A stretch of DNA of 64,000 nucleotides from Pedobacter sp014947265 (GCF_014947265.1 NZ_JADCNK010000001.1:62001-126000); one strand, 5' to 3'; positions 16,483-24,506 are shown, counted from the stretch's first letter. Notes: generated from the letters alone by a model not told the origin. Numbers and translations are program-made.

Positions 16483-16490
16483 TATTTTTG
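16483..16490 (+). promoter_or_regulatory. -7 box of fcl promoter
   Basis: TATTTTTG fits TAnnTTTG and places the transcript start near 16496, which rules out the TTG at 16488 as start codon and favours the GTG at 16509. Confidence 0.5.
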
Positions 16491-16508
16491 CAGCTTATAA
16501 AAATTACC

Positions 16509-17435
16509 GTGGAAAAAAACGCTAAAATATATGTTGCAGGTCATCGTGGAATGGTGGGTTCGGCCATTTACCGTAAACTACAAAAAGAAGGTTACGAAAA
16601 TATCATCACCAAAACTTCAGATGAACTGGATCTGCGCAACCAGCAGGCCGTTACCGATTTCTTTGCGAATGAAAAGCCAGATTATGTGTTTCTTGCTGCG
16701 GCAAAGGTTGGCGGCATTGTAGCCAATAATACATATAGGGCCGATTTTCTCTACGAAAATTTAGCCATACAAAATAACGTGATCCATAATGCTTATGTAA
16801 CCGGCGTTAAAAAATTAATGTTCCTGGGGTCGAGCTGCATTTACCCTAAAATGGCTCCACAACCTTTAAAAGAAGATTATCTTTTAACCGGAACTTTAGA
16901 ACACACCAACGAACCTTATGCCATTGCAAAAATTGCAGGGATCAAAATGTGCGATGCCTACCGCGATCAGTATGGCTGCAATTTCATCTCAGTGATGCCA
17001 ACAAATTTATATGGTTTTAATGACAACTATCATCCTCAAAATTCGCATGTTTTACCAGCTTTGATCCGTAAGGTACATGAGGCAAAAGCGAACAACGAAA
17101 AGGAAATTGTTGTTTGGGGGTCCGGATCGCCTATGCGCGAATTTTTGTTTGCAGACGACCTGGCAGATGCCTGTTATTTCCTGATGCAAAACTATAACGA
17201 ACCGCACTTGATTAACGTGGGTACCGGACAAGATTTAACCATTAAAGACCTTGCTTTATTAATCAAAGATGTACTGGGTTTTGAAGGCGAATTAGTATTC
17301 GATGCCACTAAGCCGGATGGAACACCACGCAAGTTGATGGACGTAAGCAAACTCCATAACCTGGGCTGGAAACATAAAATTGAGCTTAAAGAAGGTATTG
17401 CCCTGGCTTATCAGGATTTCGAAAGCAGATATTAA
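16509..17435 (+). CDS. fcl: GDP-L-fucose synthase
   Basis: 308 aa from the GTG at 16509. A TTG at 16488 extends the frame but lies inside a good -7 promoter box, so GTG is chosen. Makes GDP-L-fucose from GDP-4-keto-6-deoxymannose (epimerase and reductase). The NAD(P)-binding GHRGMVGSAI is at the N-terminus; the SDR catalytic triad is SSCIYP (Ser) and the YAIAKIAG Tyr-xxx-Lys; the family pattern NSHVLPALIRK follows. Length is normal. No gmd gene is adjacent, so the substrate would come from elsewhere. Confidence 0.94.
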   Translation: MEKNAKIYVAGHRGMVGSAIYRKLQKEGYENIITKTSDELDLRNQQAVTDFFANEKPDYVFLAAAKVGGIVANNTYRADFLYENLAIQNNVIHNAYVTGVKKLMFLGSSCIYPKMAPQPLKEDYLLTGTLEHTNEPYAIAKIAGIKMCDAYRDQYGCNFISVMPTNLYGFNDNYHPQNSHVLPALIRKVHEAKANNEKEIVVWGSGSPMREFLFADDLADACYFLMQNYNEPHLINVGTGQDLTIKDLALLIKDVLGFEGELVFDATKPDGTPRKLMDVSKLHNLGWKHKIELKEGIALAYQDFESRY

Positions 17436-17439
17436 GAAA

Positions 17440-17520
17440 TGACTGAATAAGAGAAGAGTTGAATGACAGAATGTTTTAATCCACCCCATTCAATCAATCA
17501 CTAATTCTCTCATTCATTAA
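17440..17520. repeat. GAATGA-type imperfect inverted repeat after fcl
   Basis: AATGACTGAATAAGAG (17438-17453) faces TTCTCTCATTCATT (17506-17519) as an imperfect inverted repeat. Related GAATGA words occur at 15362-15405. Confidence 0.55.
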
Positions 17521-17524
17521 TTTT

Positions 17525-17574
17525 ATATAGTTAAAATTTATATCTTTGATAAGATAAATAAATTTCAACTATAT
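17525..17574 (+). promoter_or_regulatory. oxyR promoter inside a 15-bp inverted repeat
   Basis: TATCTTTG (17541-17548) fits the TAnnTTTG -7 box. It is framed by ATATAGTTAAAATTT (17525-17539) and AAATTTCAACTATAT (17560-17574), complementary at 14 of 15 positions, the second ending on the start codon. The ATAG...CTAT ends resemble OxyR site edges, so autoregulation is possible. Confidence 0.5.
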
Positions 17575-18505
17575 GACTTTAGTTCAACTAGAATATATCG
17601 TTGCTGTAGATACTTACAGAAGTTTTGTTACCGCTGCTGATAAATGTTTTGTAACGCAACCGACCTTAAGTATGCAGGTGCAAAAACTAGAGGAACTGAT
17701 CAGCGTTAAAATTTTCGACAGGAGCAAACAACCCGTAAGTCCGACCGAAATTGGCGCCCAGATTATTGCGCAAGCCAGAATTATTTTACAGGAAAGTGGA
17801 AAAATAAAAGAACTGATCAGCAGTCAGCAGCAGGATGTTTTAGGAGAATTAAGAATAGGCGTAATCCCAACTGTTGCACCATACCTGCTTCCAGAAGTGA
17901 TTTCGGCCATGCTGGATAAGTATCCTGAATTAAAACTTTTAATCTGGGAATACACCACCGAAGACATTATTCATCACCTAAAAACAGGAGTACTCGATTG
18001 TGGTATTTTAGCCACCCCACTTACCGACCCGAACATTACCGAAATTCCATTATATTACGAAAACTTTGTAAGCTACATCAGCAAAAACAGCAAACTCTAT
18101 AGAAAGAAGGCCGTTGATGCTGAAGATCTGAACGAAGAAAACATCTGGCTCTTAAACGAAGGCCATTGCATGCGTAATCAGGTATTAAACATTTGCCGCT
18201 CCACAAAAAACAACAGATTACAAGGGCTGGAGTATAATACAGGTAGTGTAGAAACCCTGGTGCGTATGGTTGATTTAAATGGAGGTGCAACACTATTGCC
18301 TGAGCTTGCTATAACAGAATTAAATGCAAAGCAGATCAATAAGGTTCGTCATTTTAAATCGCCTGAACCTGTACGCGAGATCAGTCTGGTTACACATAAA
18401 AACTTCATTAAAAAACGGATGCTTAATGCTTTAAAAGATGAGATTTTAGAAATTATCCCAAAAGCAATGAAGCAAAAAAAGAAAAAGGATGTTGTTGGGA
18501 TTTAG
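17573..18505 (+). CDS. oxyR: OxyR-type LysR regulator of the peroxide response
   Basis: 310 aa. N-terminal LysR winged helix (residues 1-60; FVTAADKCFVTQPTLSMQVQKLEE). The two redox cysteines of OxyR are at exactly the E. coli positions, Cys199 and Cys208, in GHCMRNQVLNIC. Peroxide oxidises this pair to a disulfide and switches DNA binding. The effector domain is of the usual length. The gene is monocistronic, and its promoter lies within a near-perfect inverted repeat. A superoxide dismutase gene lies 1.4 kb downstream on the other strand. Confidence 0.93.
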   Translation: MTLVQLEYIVAVDTYRSFVTAADKCFVTQPTLSMQVQKLEELISVKIFDRSKQPVSPTEIGAQIIAQARIILQESGKIKELISSQQQDVLGELRIGVIPTVAPYLLPEVISAMLDKYPELKLLIWEYTTEDIIHHLKTGVLDCGILATPLTDPNITEIPLYYENFVSYISKNSKLYRKKAVDAEDLNEENIWLLNEGHCMRNQVLNICRSTKNNRLQGLEYNTGSVETLVRMVDLNGGATLLPELAITELNAKQINKVRHFKSPEPVREISLVTHKNFIKKRMLNALKDEILEIIPKAMKQKKKKDVVGI

Positions 18506-18510
18506 GCTTT

Positions 18511-18554
18511 CTTGCGAAGTTTAAATGGGCAGTGCGCAGGAAAAACTTCGCAAG
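18511..18554. repeat. CTTGCGAAGTTT hairpin repeat
   Basis: CTTGCGAAGTTT (18511-18522) and AAACTTCGCAAG (18543-18554) form a perfect 12-bp stem. A related element is at 20729-20775. It may also act as a weak terminator for oxyR. Confidence 0.75.
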
Positions 18555-18569
18555 TCTAACCCACGCAAT

Positions 18570-18696
18570 CGTCATGCTGAATTCATTTCAGCATCTTTAC
18601 CGCTGCATAGACCCTGAAATAAATTACCTTCGGTGAGCTCGCTTAAGGCTCGGTTTACTTCGTAGCTTTTCGCTTCGCTACAGGTCAGGGGTGACG
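18570..18696. repeat. CGTCATGCTGAATTC-type palindromic repeat, interrupted
   Basis: Starts CGTCATGCTGAATTC and ends GGGGTGACG. The right arm, beginning ACCCTGAAAT (18611-18620), is broken by about 60 bp with small hairpins (CGTAGC...GCTACA) before the terminal TGACG. It looks like a repeat inserted within a repeat. Confidence 0.6.
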
Positions 18697-18779
18697 ACTA
18701 TTGATTAAATAGGACCTAAGATGATCTCTGGCATTTGTTAATGACTTAACCGATTACCAAAGCTAGTTTGAAAAAAATA

Positions 18780-19241
18780 CTACTGATTTTGTTTTTCTAC
18801 CGGAGGTGCAGACAGCAAGCCTTTAATATCACTCTCCACTTCGTCCTCTTCGCCTTTTTTCTTTTTCTTGTTTTTAGCTTTTAAGCCTTTGCCGCTTAAA
18901 CGCTCCTCTATGATTTTATCATATTCGGTTTGCTGCTCTGGTCTTAAAACATTGCGGATATTCTTTGAGGTCTCATTCTGTAATTTATAGAATTTATCCA
19001 CATCCTCTTCGCGCGAATTGCCTGTCTGCTGCCTTTTAATTAAATCTGCCTGTTCTTTTGCCTGGTTAAAAGTGAAACTGTAGATAACGCTTTTTTGCGT
19101 GCCATTTAGTTTTAACCTTTTGTCAAGATCCTCTACATTCTTTTTTGCAATTTCTGAAGGAGTAGGCACTTTATTTTGCTGTGCACTTACCAATCCATTT
19201 ACACCAATCACAATTAAGAATAAAATTACAAGCCTTTTCAT
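18780..19241 (-). CDS. Periplasmic protein of unknown function, Spy/LTxxQ-like helix pattern
   Basis: 153 aa. Signal peptide ends near residue 20 (GLVSAQQ). The mature part is mainly charged helix: DLDKRLKLNGTQKSVIYSF, then a long helix and VLRPEQQTEYDKIIEE, a pattern I associate with small Spy-like periplasmic proteins (L-x-L-x-x-x-Q ... L-x-P-E-Q). A basic KAKNKKKKKGEEDE stretch precedes the C-terminus. Assignment to a named family is uncertain. It lies downstream of sodA with its own start. Confidence 0.65.
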   Translation of the reverse strand: MKRLVILFLIVIGVNGLVSAQQNKVPTPSEIAKKNVEDLDKRLKLNGTQKSVIYSFTFNQAKEQADLIKRQQTGNSREEDVDKFYKLQNETSKNIRNVLRPEQQTEYDKIIEERLSGKGLKAKNKKKKKGEEDEVESDIKGLLSAPPVEKQNQ

Positions 19242-19280
19242 TTCGAATATTTTATATCTGCGAAGTTACTTAATTATCTT

Positions 19281-19318
19281 AAAACAAGGAAGTCCCGATT
19301 TGCACCGGGACTTCTTTT
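19281..19318 (-). terminator. Terminator downstream of sodA
   Basis: Stem GAAGTCCCG (19289-19297) with CGGGACTTC (19306-19314), 8-nt loop, followed on the minus strand by CCTTGTTTT. It lies 22 bp past the sodA stop. Confidence 0.7.
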
Positions 19319-19339
19319 AAATTTTATGGAAGATTTAGC

Positions 19340-19948
19340 TTACAAAGCTTTTTTGTAAAGTTCAGCAACTGCATCCCAGTTTACTACATTCCAAATTGCC
19401 GCTAAATAATCAGGGCGTTTGTTTTGGTATTTTAAGTAATATGCGTGTTCCCAAACATCAATACCTAAAATTGGTGTACCTTTTACCTCAGCAACATCCA
19501 TTAAAGGATTGTCTTGGTTTGGAGTAGAAGAAACCTGAAGTTTTTTATCAGCACCTACCGATAACCAGGCCCAACCAGAACCGAAGCGGGTAGCACCAGC
19601 TTCTTGTAATTTAGTTTTAAGATCAGCAAAAGAACCAAAAGTTTCGTTAATTGCTTTAGCTAAATCGCCAGTTGGCTCGCCACCTTTATTTGGACCTAAG
19701 ATATTCCAGAATAATGAGTGGTTATAATGACCACCACCATTATTTCTAACAGCAGCAGGGAATTTTGAAATGTTTTTTACAATTTCCTCGATGCTAGAGC
19801 TCGCTTCAGGTTTACCTTCTAACGCTTTATTTAAGTTGGTAACGTAAGCTTGATGGTGTTTATCATGGTGGATTTCCATGGTAGTTTTATCAATATGCGG
19901 TTCTAATGCATCGGTTGCGTAATGTAACGCAGGTAATTCAAAAGCCAT
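19340..19948 (-). CDS. Superoxide dismutase (Fe/Mn)
   Basis: 202 aa. Converts superoxide to peroxide and oxygen. The metal ligands are seen in IHHDKHHQAYV (His27), GGHYNHSLFW (His), and DVWEHAYYLKYQN (Asp and His). No signal peptide, so cytosolic. Fe against Mn use cannot be told with certainty. The start is the ATG at 19948; a TATATTTG box at 19994-19987 is likely its -7 element. It lies near oxyR, but no shared operator was recognised. Confidence 0.95.
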   Translation of the reverse strand: MAFELPALHYATDALEPHIDKTTMEIHHDKHHQAYVTNLNKALEGKPEASSSIEEIVKNISKFPAAVRNNGGGHYNHSLFWNILGPNKGGEPTGDLAKAINETFGSFADLKTKLQEAGATRFGSGWAWLSVGADKKLQVSSTPNQDNPLMDVAEVKGTPILGIDVWEHAYYLKYQNKRPDYLAAIWNVVNWDAVAELYKKAL

Positions 19949-19986
19949 AATGTTTATGTTTTAAGATTTAAAAATGTTTCTTGTAG

Positions 19987-19994
19987 CAAATATA
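19987..19994 (-). promoter_or_regulatory. -7 box of sodA promoter
   Basis: TATATTTG on the minus strand fits TAnnTTTG, 38 bp before the start codon. No clear -33 TTTG was found at the usual spacing. Confidence 0.4.
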
Positions 19995-20121
19995 ACATTA
20001 GAACGTTAAGATTTGTTCATGTTATTATCATCAAATCGTTTTCCGGGTTAATGTTGTAATGTTGAAGGTTTTAATATTGGAAGGTTTTTAGAAAAAACTA
20101 CCATCATCCCGCTTTGCAATA

Positions 20122-20203
20122 AGGGTGCATGAGAAGGCGGATTGTATCACCATTTATACCTTAAACGCATACAAATGCGGATCTCACTAAGAGGCTATGA
20201 ACT
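20122..20203. repeat. Decayed copy of multi-hairpin CCTCGTT element
   Basis: Contains GGATTGTATC and ACAAATGCGGATCTC in the same order as 59317-59427, but the outer CCTCGTT hairpins are lost. It fills most of the 280-bp gap between sodA and tadA; nothing else is seen there. Confidence 0.6.
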
Positions 20204-20229
20204 ACATTACCATGGACCATCAACTCAAT

Positions 20230-20697
20230 CTACCTCTTCTTCGCAAAAAATCCCTTCATTAACGCTCCGCACTCCTCTGCCATTACCCCGCCTTTTAGCA
20301 CGGTTTTAGGATGGAGCAGATTTGCATTTTTGGAGATGAATCCTCTTTTTTCTTCTCGGGCACCATACACAATGCGGCCAATCTGCGTCCAGTAACTTGC
20401 ACCAGCGCACATTACACAAGGCTCGATAGTTACATATAAGGTACAATCCCTTAAATATTTCCCTCCGATAGTTTGTGCCGCTGAGGTAAAGGCCTGCATT
20501 TCTGCATGTGCAGTTACATCGTTAAAGCGTTCGGTTAAATTATAGCCCCGTCCAATAATCCTGTTTTTACTTATCACTATAGCACCTATCGGAATTTCAT
20601 CTTCAGCTAAAGCTTTTTTTGCTTCTTCCAGAGCCAGTTTCATATAATGAATGTCTTCTTCCTCCGGATCGGTATTTTCGAAATTGTAAAAACTCAT
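20230..20697 (-). CDS. tadA: tRNA-specific adenosine deaminase (TadA-type)
   Basis: 155 aa. Deaminates A34 to inosine in tRNA-Arg(ACG). The cytidine-deaminase zinc site is complete: HAEMQAF (His, catalytic Glu) and PCVMCAGA (both Cys). The C-terminal RGFISKNANLLHP and ECGALMKGFF are typical of TadA. The ATG at 20697 adds an acidic 18-residue N-terminus before MKLALEEAKKA, where most TadA start. A TATATTTG box ends only 4 nt before the ATG, so the mRNA may be leaderless or translation may begin at the internal Met. Confidence 0.9.
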   Translation of the reverse strand: MSFYNFENTDPEEEDIHYMKLALEEAKKALAEDEIPIGAIVISKNRIIGRGYNLTERFNDVTAHAEMQAFTSAAQTIGGKYLRDCTLYVTIEPCVMCAGASYWTQIGRIVYGAREEKRGFISKNANLLHPKTVLKGGVMAEECGALMKGFFAKKR

Positions 20698-20701
20698 GTG
20701 G

Positions 20702-20709
20702 CAAATATA
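20702..20709 (-). promoter_or_regulatory. -7 box directly before tadA start
   Basis: TATATTTG on the minus strand, 4 nt before the ATG. The same geometry is seen at rlmI (49175-49168). Confidence 0.45.
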
Positions 20710-20728
20710 GAGTAATAATGGCCAAAAA

Positions 20729-20775
20729 GACTTCCGAAGTTTTGGTGGCCATGGGAGTGGTAAACTTCTGAAGTC
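20729..20775. repeat. GACTTCCGAAGTTT hairpin repeat
   Basis: GACTTCCGAAGTTT (20729-20742) and AAACTTCTGAAGTC (20762-20775) pair at 13 of 14 positions; related to 18511-18554. A half copy, AAACTTCGGAAGTC, is at 21074-21087, so the two sit on both sides of the 20958-21039 element. Confidence 0.7.
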
Positions 20776-20957
20776 TAAGCTGAAAATTTGCTTTTGTTTT
20801 GGAGCGCAGTGTCAGTGCTAATCGGTTACTTCAGTCCTGCTTTCCATTTCAAGTCCGCACTCGTGCCTCGTTTGCGGGCTTTCCACTACAATCAGGGCTA
20901 TTTAGCGAAGCCTGTGCTTAATAAGAGAACTTCGCGGTATAAATAGATACTCTATTC

Positions 20958-21039
20958 TCCCACAGATTGCAGCAGATAAACATCGCAGATTTATATTATT
21001 AAAATGATCTGTGTTTCTTATCCTTTTAAATCTGCGGGA
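20958..21039. mobile_element. MITE-like 82-bp element with the arms of the GxxExxY cassette, no gene
   Basis: Left arm TCCCACAGATT (20958-20968), right arm AAATCTGCGGGA (21028-21039). The right arm is identical to 4434-4445, the left differs from 3856-3867 by one base over 11. Inside are CGCAGAT and GATCTGTG words. It looks like the gene-free form of the element around the GxxExxY gene. The remaining DNA of 20698-21090 has no gene. Confidence 0.6.
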
Positions 21040-21090
21040 AATGCCTCAAAGTTTACATGGGCCAAGGCTCAGGCAAACTTCGGAAGTCGG

Positions 21091-21426
21091 CTAAACCAGC
21101 TTACTTCCATTGGGCACTTTGCTTTGCACCGTAGTTAATACGATATCGCCGTTTTCATCGGCAAAACCGGTAACTAAAAATTCTGACATGAATTTGCCGA
21201 TCTGTTTTTTTGGAAAGTTAACCACCGCAACAATTTGTTTTCCAGGTAATTCTTCCAATGTATAATGTTTGGTAATCTGTGCACTACTCATTTTAATGCC
21301 AAATTCGCCAAAATCTACTTTTACCTTATATGCTGGTCTTCGGGCTTCAGGAAATTCGAAAGCCTCTAAAATGGTTCCTACCCTTAATTCTACTTTTTCG
21401 AAATCGCCCCATGTAATCTGTTCCAT
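21091..21426 (-). CDS. csaA: CsaA-like tRNA-binding protein
   Basis: 111 aa from the ATG at 21426; a TTG two codons earlier is less likely. A single OB-fold tRNA-binding domain, like B. subtilis CsaA: FEKVELRVGTILEAFEFPEARRPAYK, SSAQITKHY and IVAVVNFPKKQIGKFMSEFLVTG. CsaA binds tRNA and has been described as an export-related chaperone; the RNA-binding role is the surer one. A TATTTTTG box is at 21455-21448. Confidence 0.88.
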   Translation of the reverse strand: MEQITWGDFEKVELRVGTILEAFEFPEARRPAYKVKVDFGEFGIKMSSAQITKHYTLEELPGKQIVAVVNFPKKQIGKFMSEFLVTGFADENGDIVLTTVQSKVPNGSKLV

Positions 21427-21447
21427 AAACAATCAATGTATTAATGG

Positions 21448-21455
21448 CAAAAATA
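21448..21455 (-). promoter_or_regulatory. -7 box of csaA promoter
   Basis: TATTTTTG on the minus strand fits TAnnTTTG, 21 nt before the start codon. Confidence 0.45.
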
Positions 21456-21544
21456 TAAATTATTAAATAATTCTCCATTAGCTCCAAAATACAGATTAAT
21501 TCAATTCAAAAGATTGCATTTAATTCAAACGATTTTATAAAAAA

Positions 21545-21591
21545 TTTGCGTTTTATATTTTTCCAACTATCTTTATGCAACCGTTTGCATA
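21545..21591 (+). promoter_or_regulatory. xyl operon promoter with overlapping LacI-type operator
   Basis: TTTG (21545-21548), 20 nt, then TATCTTTA (21569-21576), one base from TAnnTTTG. The palindrome TATGCAACCGTTTGCATA (21574-21591) overlaps the end of the -7 box and the likely start site. Its core TGCAACCGTTTGCA fits TGNAANCGNTTNCA, the pattern of LacI-family operators, at every fixed base. Binding there would repress. No LacI gene is adjacent; one is at 49482-50492. Confidence 0.7.
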
Positions 21592-21617
21592 ACCAAATAT
21601 TAAAATTAGATGAAAGC

Positions 21618-23102
21618 ATGTATTTATTAGGAATTGATTTAGGTACCTCATCCATAAAAGTTGCCATTGTTGACGCAACTACACAAAGAAACATAGCTAC
21701 CGCTCAATATCCGGAGGAGGAAACAGCAATCAAATCTTTACAGTCTGGCTGGGCAGAACAGTCACCTGATGATTGGTGGCAAAATGTTCAACAGGCTATA
21801 CTGAAATTAAATTCGACAGGTCTTTTTGACCCAAAAGAAATTAAATCCATTGGTATTGCGTACCAAATGCATGGATTGGTTGTTGTAGATAAAAATCAGC
21901 AGGTGCTCCGCGATAGTATTATTTGGTGCGATAGCAGAGCAGTTGAACTGGGCAATAGTGCTTTTGAGGCCATTGGGCATGACAAATCCCTGAAACATTT
22001 ATTAAACTCTCCAGGTAACTTTACGGCATCAAAACTAGCATGGGTAAAAGCAAATGAACCAGACATCTATAACCGCATTGATAAGATAATGCTCCCTGGC
22101 GATTTTATCGCCATGAAATTAACGGGAGAAATTACAACAAGTATTTCGGCACTATCTGAAGGCATTTTCTGGGATTTTGAAAACCACGAAATTTCTAAAG
22201 ATGTAATGGAGTATTATGGCTTTTCGGGCAACCTCATCCCAACCGTAAAACCCTTATTCTCCGAACATGGTTATTTAAAAGCCGATATTGCCCATTCTTT
22301 GAACTTACCAACAGGTATTCCGGTTGCCTATAAATCTGGCGATCAGCCGAACAACGCGCTTTCTCTAAATGTATTAAAACCTGGGGAGGTTGCGGCCACA
22401 GCAGGAACATCTGGAGTAATTTACGGCGTAAGCGACGGGCTTACTTACGATAAACAATCGAGAGTGAATACTTTTGCGCATGTAACCTATTCAGAAGAAA
22501 AAAAGCACACTGGGGTTTTACTTTGTATTAATGGTACCGGCAGCATGTACCGCTGGGCAAAACATAATTTCGCGCCACAGTCTAGTTATGCCGACCTGAA
22601 TATCCTGGCGTCGAAAGCGCCAATAGGTAGTAATGGCTTAAAAGTACTTCCTTTCGGAAACGGTGCAGAACGGATGTTAAACAACCAATATACAGGCGCA
22701 CAGTTATTGGGCATAGATTTGAACCTCCACAATCAATCAGATATCTTCAGGGCGATACAAGAAGGGATTGCCTTCTCTTTCCGTTATGGATTGGATATCA
22801 TGCGGGAAAATGGCATGCAGCCTAAAGTCATCCGGGCCGGAAGAGCCAATCTTTTTTTAAGTGATGTATTTGCACAAACTTTTGTAGATGTTACTGGCAT
22901 TCCGGTAGAACTTTACGAAAACGACGGCAGTGTAGGCGCAGCATTAGGTGCAGGTATAGGCGCCGGAATTTTTAAAAGCGCAGAAGAAGCTTTTAGCAAC
23001 CACGAAGTAATTAAGACTTTAATACCACAACATTCAGCTGAATATGAAGCAATCTATCAGGATTGGAAAAAAATATTAGAAAAACAATTAGCAATTGGTT
23101 AA
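21618..23102 (+). CDS. xylB: Xylulokinase
   Basis: 494 aa from the ATG at 21618; the longer frame from 21546 runs through the operator and is rejected. Phosphorylates D-xylulose. FGGY kinase fold: GIDLGTSSIKVAIVD (phosphate 1), the xylulokinase substrate loop YQMHGLV, SGDQPNN (catalytic Asp), and the C-terminal GRANLFLSDVFAQTFVDVTG / GAALGAGIGAG. First gene of the xylose operon, followed after 60 bp by xylA. Confidence 0.95.
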   Translation: MYLLGIDLGTSSIKVAIVDATTQRNIATAQYPEEETAIKSLQSGWAEQSPDDWWQNVQQAILKLNSTGLFDPKEIKSIGIAYQMHGLVVVDKNQQVLRDSIIWCDSRAVELGNSAFEAIGHDKSLKHLLNSPGNFTASKLAWVKANEPDIYNRIDKIMLPGDFIAMKLTGEITTSISALSEGIFWDFENHEISKDVMEYYGFSGNLIPTVKPLFSEHGYLKADIAHSLNLPTGIPVAYKSGDQPNNALSLNVLKPGEVAATAGTSGVIYGVSDGLTYDKQSRVNTFAHVTYSEEKKHTGVLLCINGTGSMYRWAKHNFAPQSSYADLNILASKAPIGSNGLKVLPFGNGAERMLNNQYTGAQLLGIDLNLHNQSDIFRAIQEGIAFSFRYGLDIMRENGMQPKVIRAGRANLFLSDVFAQTFVDVTGIPVELYENDGSVGAALGAGIGAGIFKSAEEAFSNHEVIKTLIPQHSAEYEAIYQDWKKILEKQLAIG

Positions 23103-23162
23103 TGGTTCACAGCCATCGGCTATCAACTATGAACCAACAACCACGAATCAAAAACAAAAAAT

Positions 23163-24494
23163 ATGACAAAAGTAGTAACAGGAGCAACTGAATTTTTCAA
23201 AGGCATTGACCAGATCAAGTTTGAAGGTCTGGAAAGCGATAATCCATTAGCATTTAGATGGTACGACGCCAACAAAGTAGTAGCAGGCAAAACCATGAAT
23301 GAGCATTTTAAGTTTGCTTGTGCTTACTGGCATTCATTCAACGGTAATGGTGCCGATCCGTTTGGAGGAGCAACGCATATTTTCCCTTGGGATGAGAAGA
23401 AAGATGCTGTAGAAAGGGCAAAAGATAAAATGGATGCGGCCTTTGAATTTATCACCAAAATGCAGATCCCTTATTATTGTTTCCATGATGTAGATGTGGT
23501 AGATTATGGCGACGATATCGCCGAAAACGAACGCAGATTACAGGCCCTTGTTGAATATGCAAAGCAAAAACAAGCAGATAGCGGTGTAAAACTATTGTGG
23601 GGAACAGCCAATTTATTTAGCCATAAGCGTTACATGAATGGTGCATCTACCAATCCTGATTTTCATGTGCTGGCACACGGAGCTGCCCAGGTTAAAGCAG
23701 CTTTAGATGCAACTATTGCTCTTGGTGGAGAAAATTATGTTTTCTGGGGAGGAAGAGAAGGATATATGAGCTTATTGAATACCAACATGAAACGTGAGCA
23801 GGAGCACCTGGCTAAATTTTTACACGCCTCTAAAGACTATGCACGCAAACAGGGCTTCAAAGGAACATTCTTTATTGAACCGAAACCATGCGAACCTTCT
23901 AAACACCAATATGATTACGACGCGGCAACAGTAAAAGGCTTTTTACAACAATATGATCTGTTGGCTGACTTTAAATTAAATTTAGAAGTAAACCATGCAA
24001 CGCTGGCAGGTCATACTTTCCAGCATGAATTACAGGTTGCGGTAGATAATGGCCTATTAGGTTCTATTGATGCAAACCGTGGCGATTATCAAAATGGCTG
24101 GGATACCGATCAGTTCCCGAACGATATTAACGAACTAACCGAAACCATGTTAATCATTTTAGAAGGTGGTGGCTTACAGGGTGGAGGTGTAAACTTCGAC
24201 GCGAAAATCCGCCGTAACTCTACTGATCAGAAAGACTTATTCTATGCGCATGTAGGTGGAATGGATATTTTCGCAAGAGCATTAGTTACTGCAGATGCCA
24301 TTCTTCAAAAATCTGATTACAAAAAAGTAAGGGCCGACCGCTATGCTTCATTTGATAGTGGAAAAGGTGCCGAATTTGAACAGGGCAAACTAAGTTTAGA
24401 AGATTTAAGGAATTACGCTGCAGAAAATGGCGAACCAGCGGTACGCAGCGGAAAGCAGGAATATCTTGAAAACCTAATTAACAGATATATTTAA
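23163..24494 (+). CDS. xylA: Xylose isomerase
   Basis: 443 aa, the size of class II xylose isomerases. Converts D-xylose to D-xylulose. Catalytic histidine region YCFHDVDV (about residues 100-107), metal site FIEPKPCEPSKHQYD (about 237-251), LNLEVNHATLAGHTFQHEL, and the GSIDANRGD and WDTDQFP blocks. Cytosolic tetramer. Lies between xylB and the sugar symporter; a strong hairpin just after the stop may trim read-through to the transporter. Confidence 0.97.
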   Translation: MTKVVTGATEFFKGIDQIKFEGLESDNPLAFRWYDANKVVAGKTMNEHFKFACAYWHSFNGNGADPFGGATHIFPWDEKKDAVERAKDKMDAAFEFITKMQIPYYCFHDVDVVDYGDDIAENERRLQALVEYAKQKQADSGVKLLWGTANLFSHKRYMNGASTNPDFHVLAHGAAQVKAALDATIALGGENYVFWGGREGYMSLLNTNMKREQEHLAKFLHASKDYARKQGFKGTFFIEPKPCEPSKHQYDYDAATVKGFLQQYDLLADFKLNLEVNHATLAGHTFQHELQVAVDNGLLGSIDANRGDYQNGWDTDQFPNDINELTETMLIILEGGGLQGGGVNFDAKIRRNSTDQKDLFYAHVGGMDIFARALVTADAILQKSDYKKVRADRYASFDSGKGAEFEQGKLSLEDLRNYAAENGEPAVRSGKQEYLENLINRYI

Positions 24495-24506
24495 ATTCAT
24501 CTTTAT

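Noticed and set aside
16488..16508. TTG start for fcl upstream of the GTG
   Set aside because: The TTG is part of the TATTTTTG -7 box, so it would not be in the mRNA.
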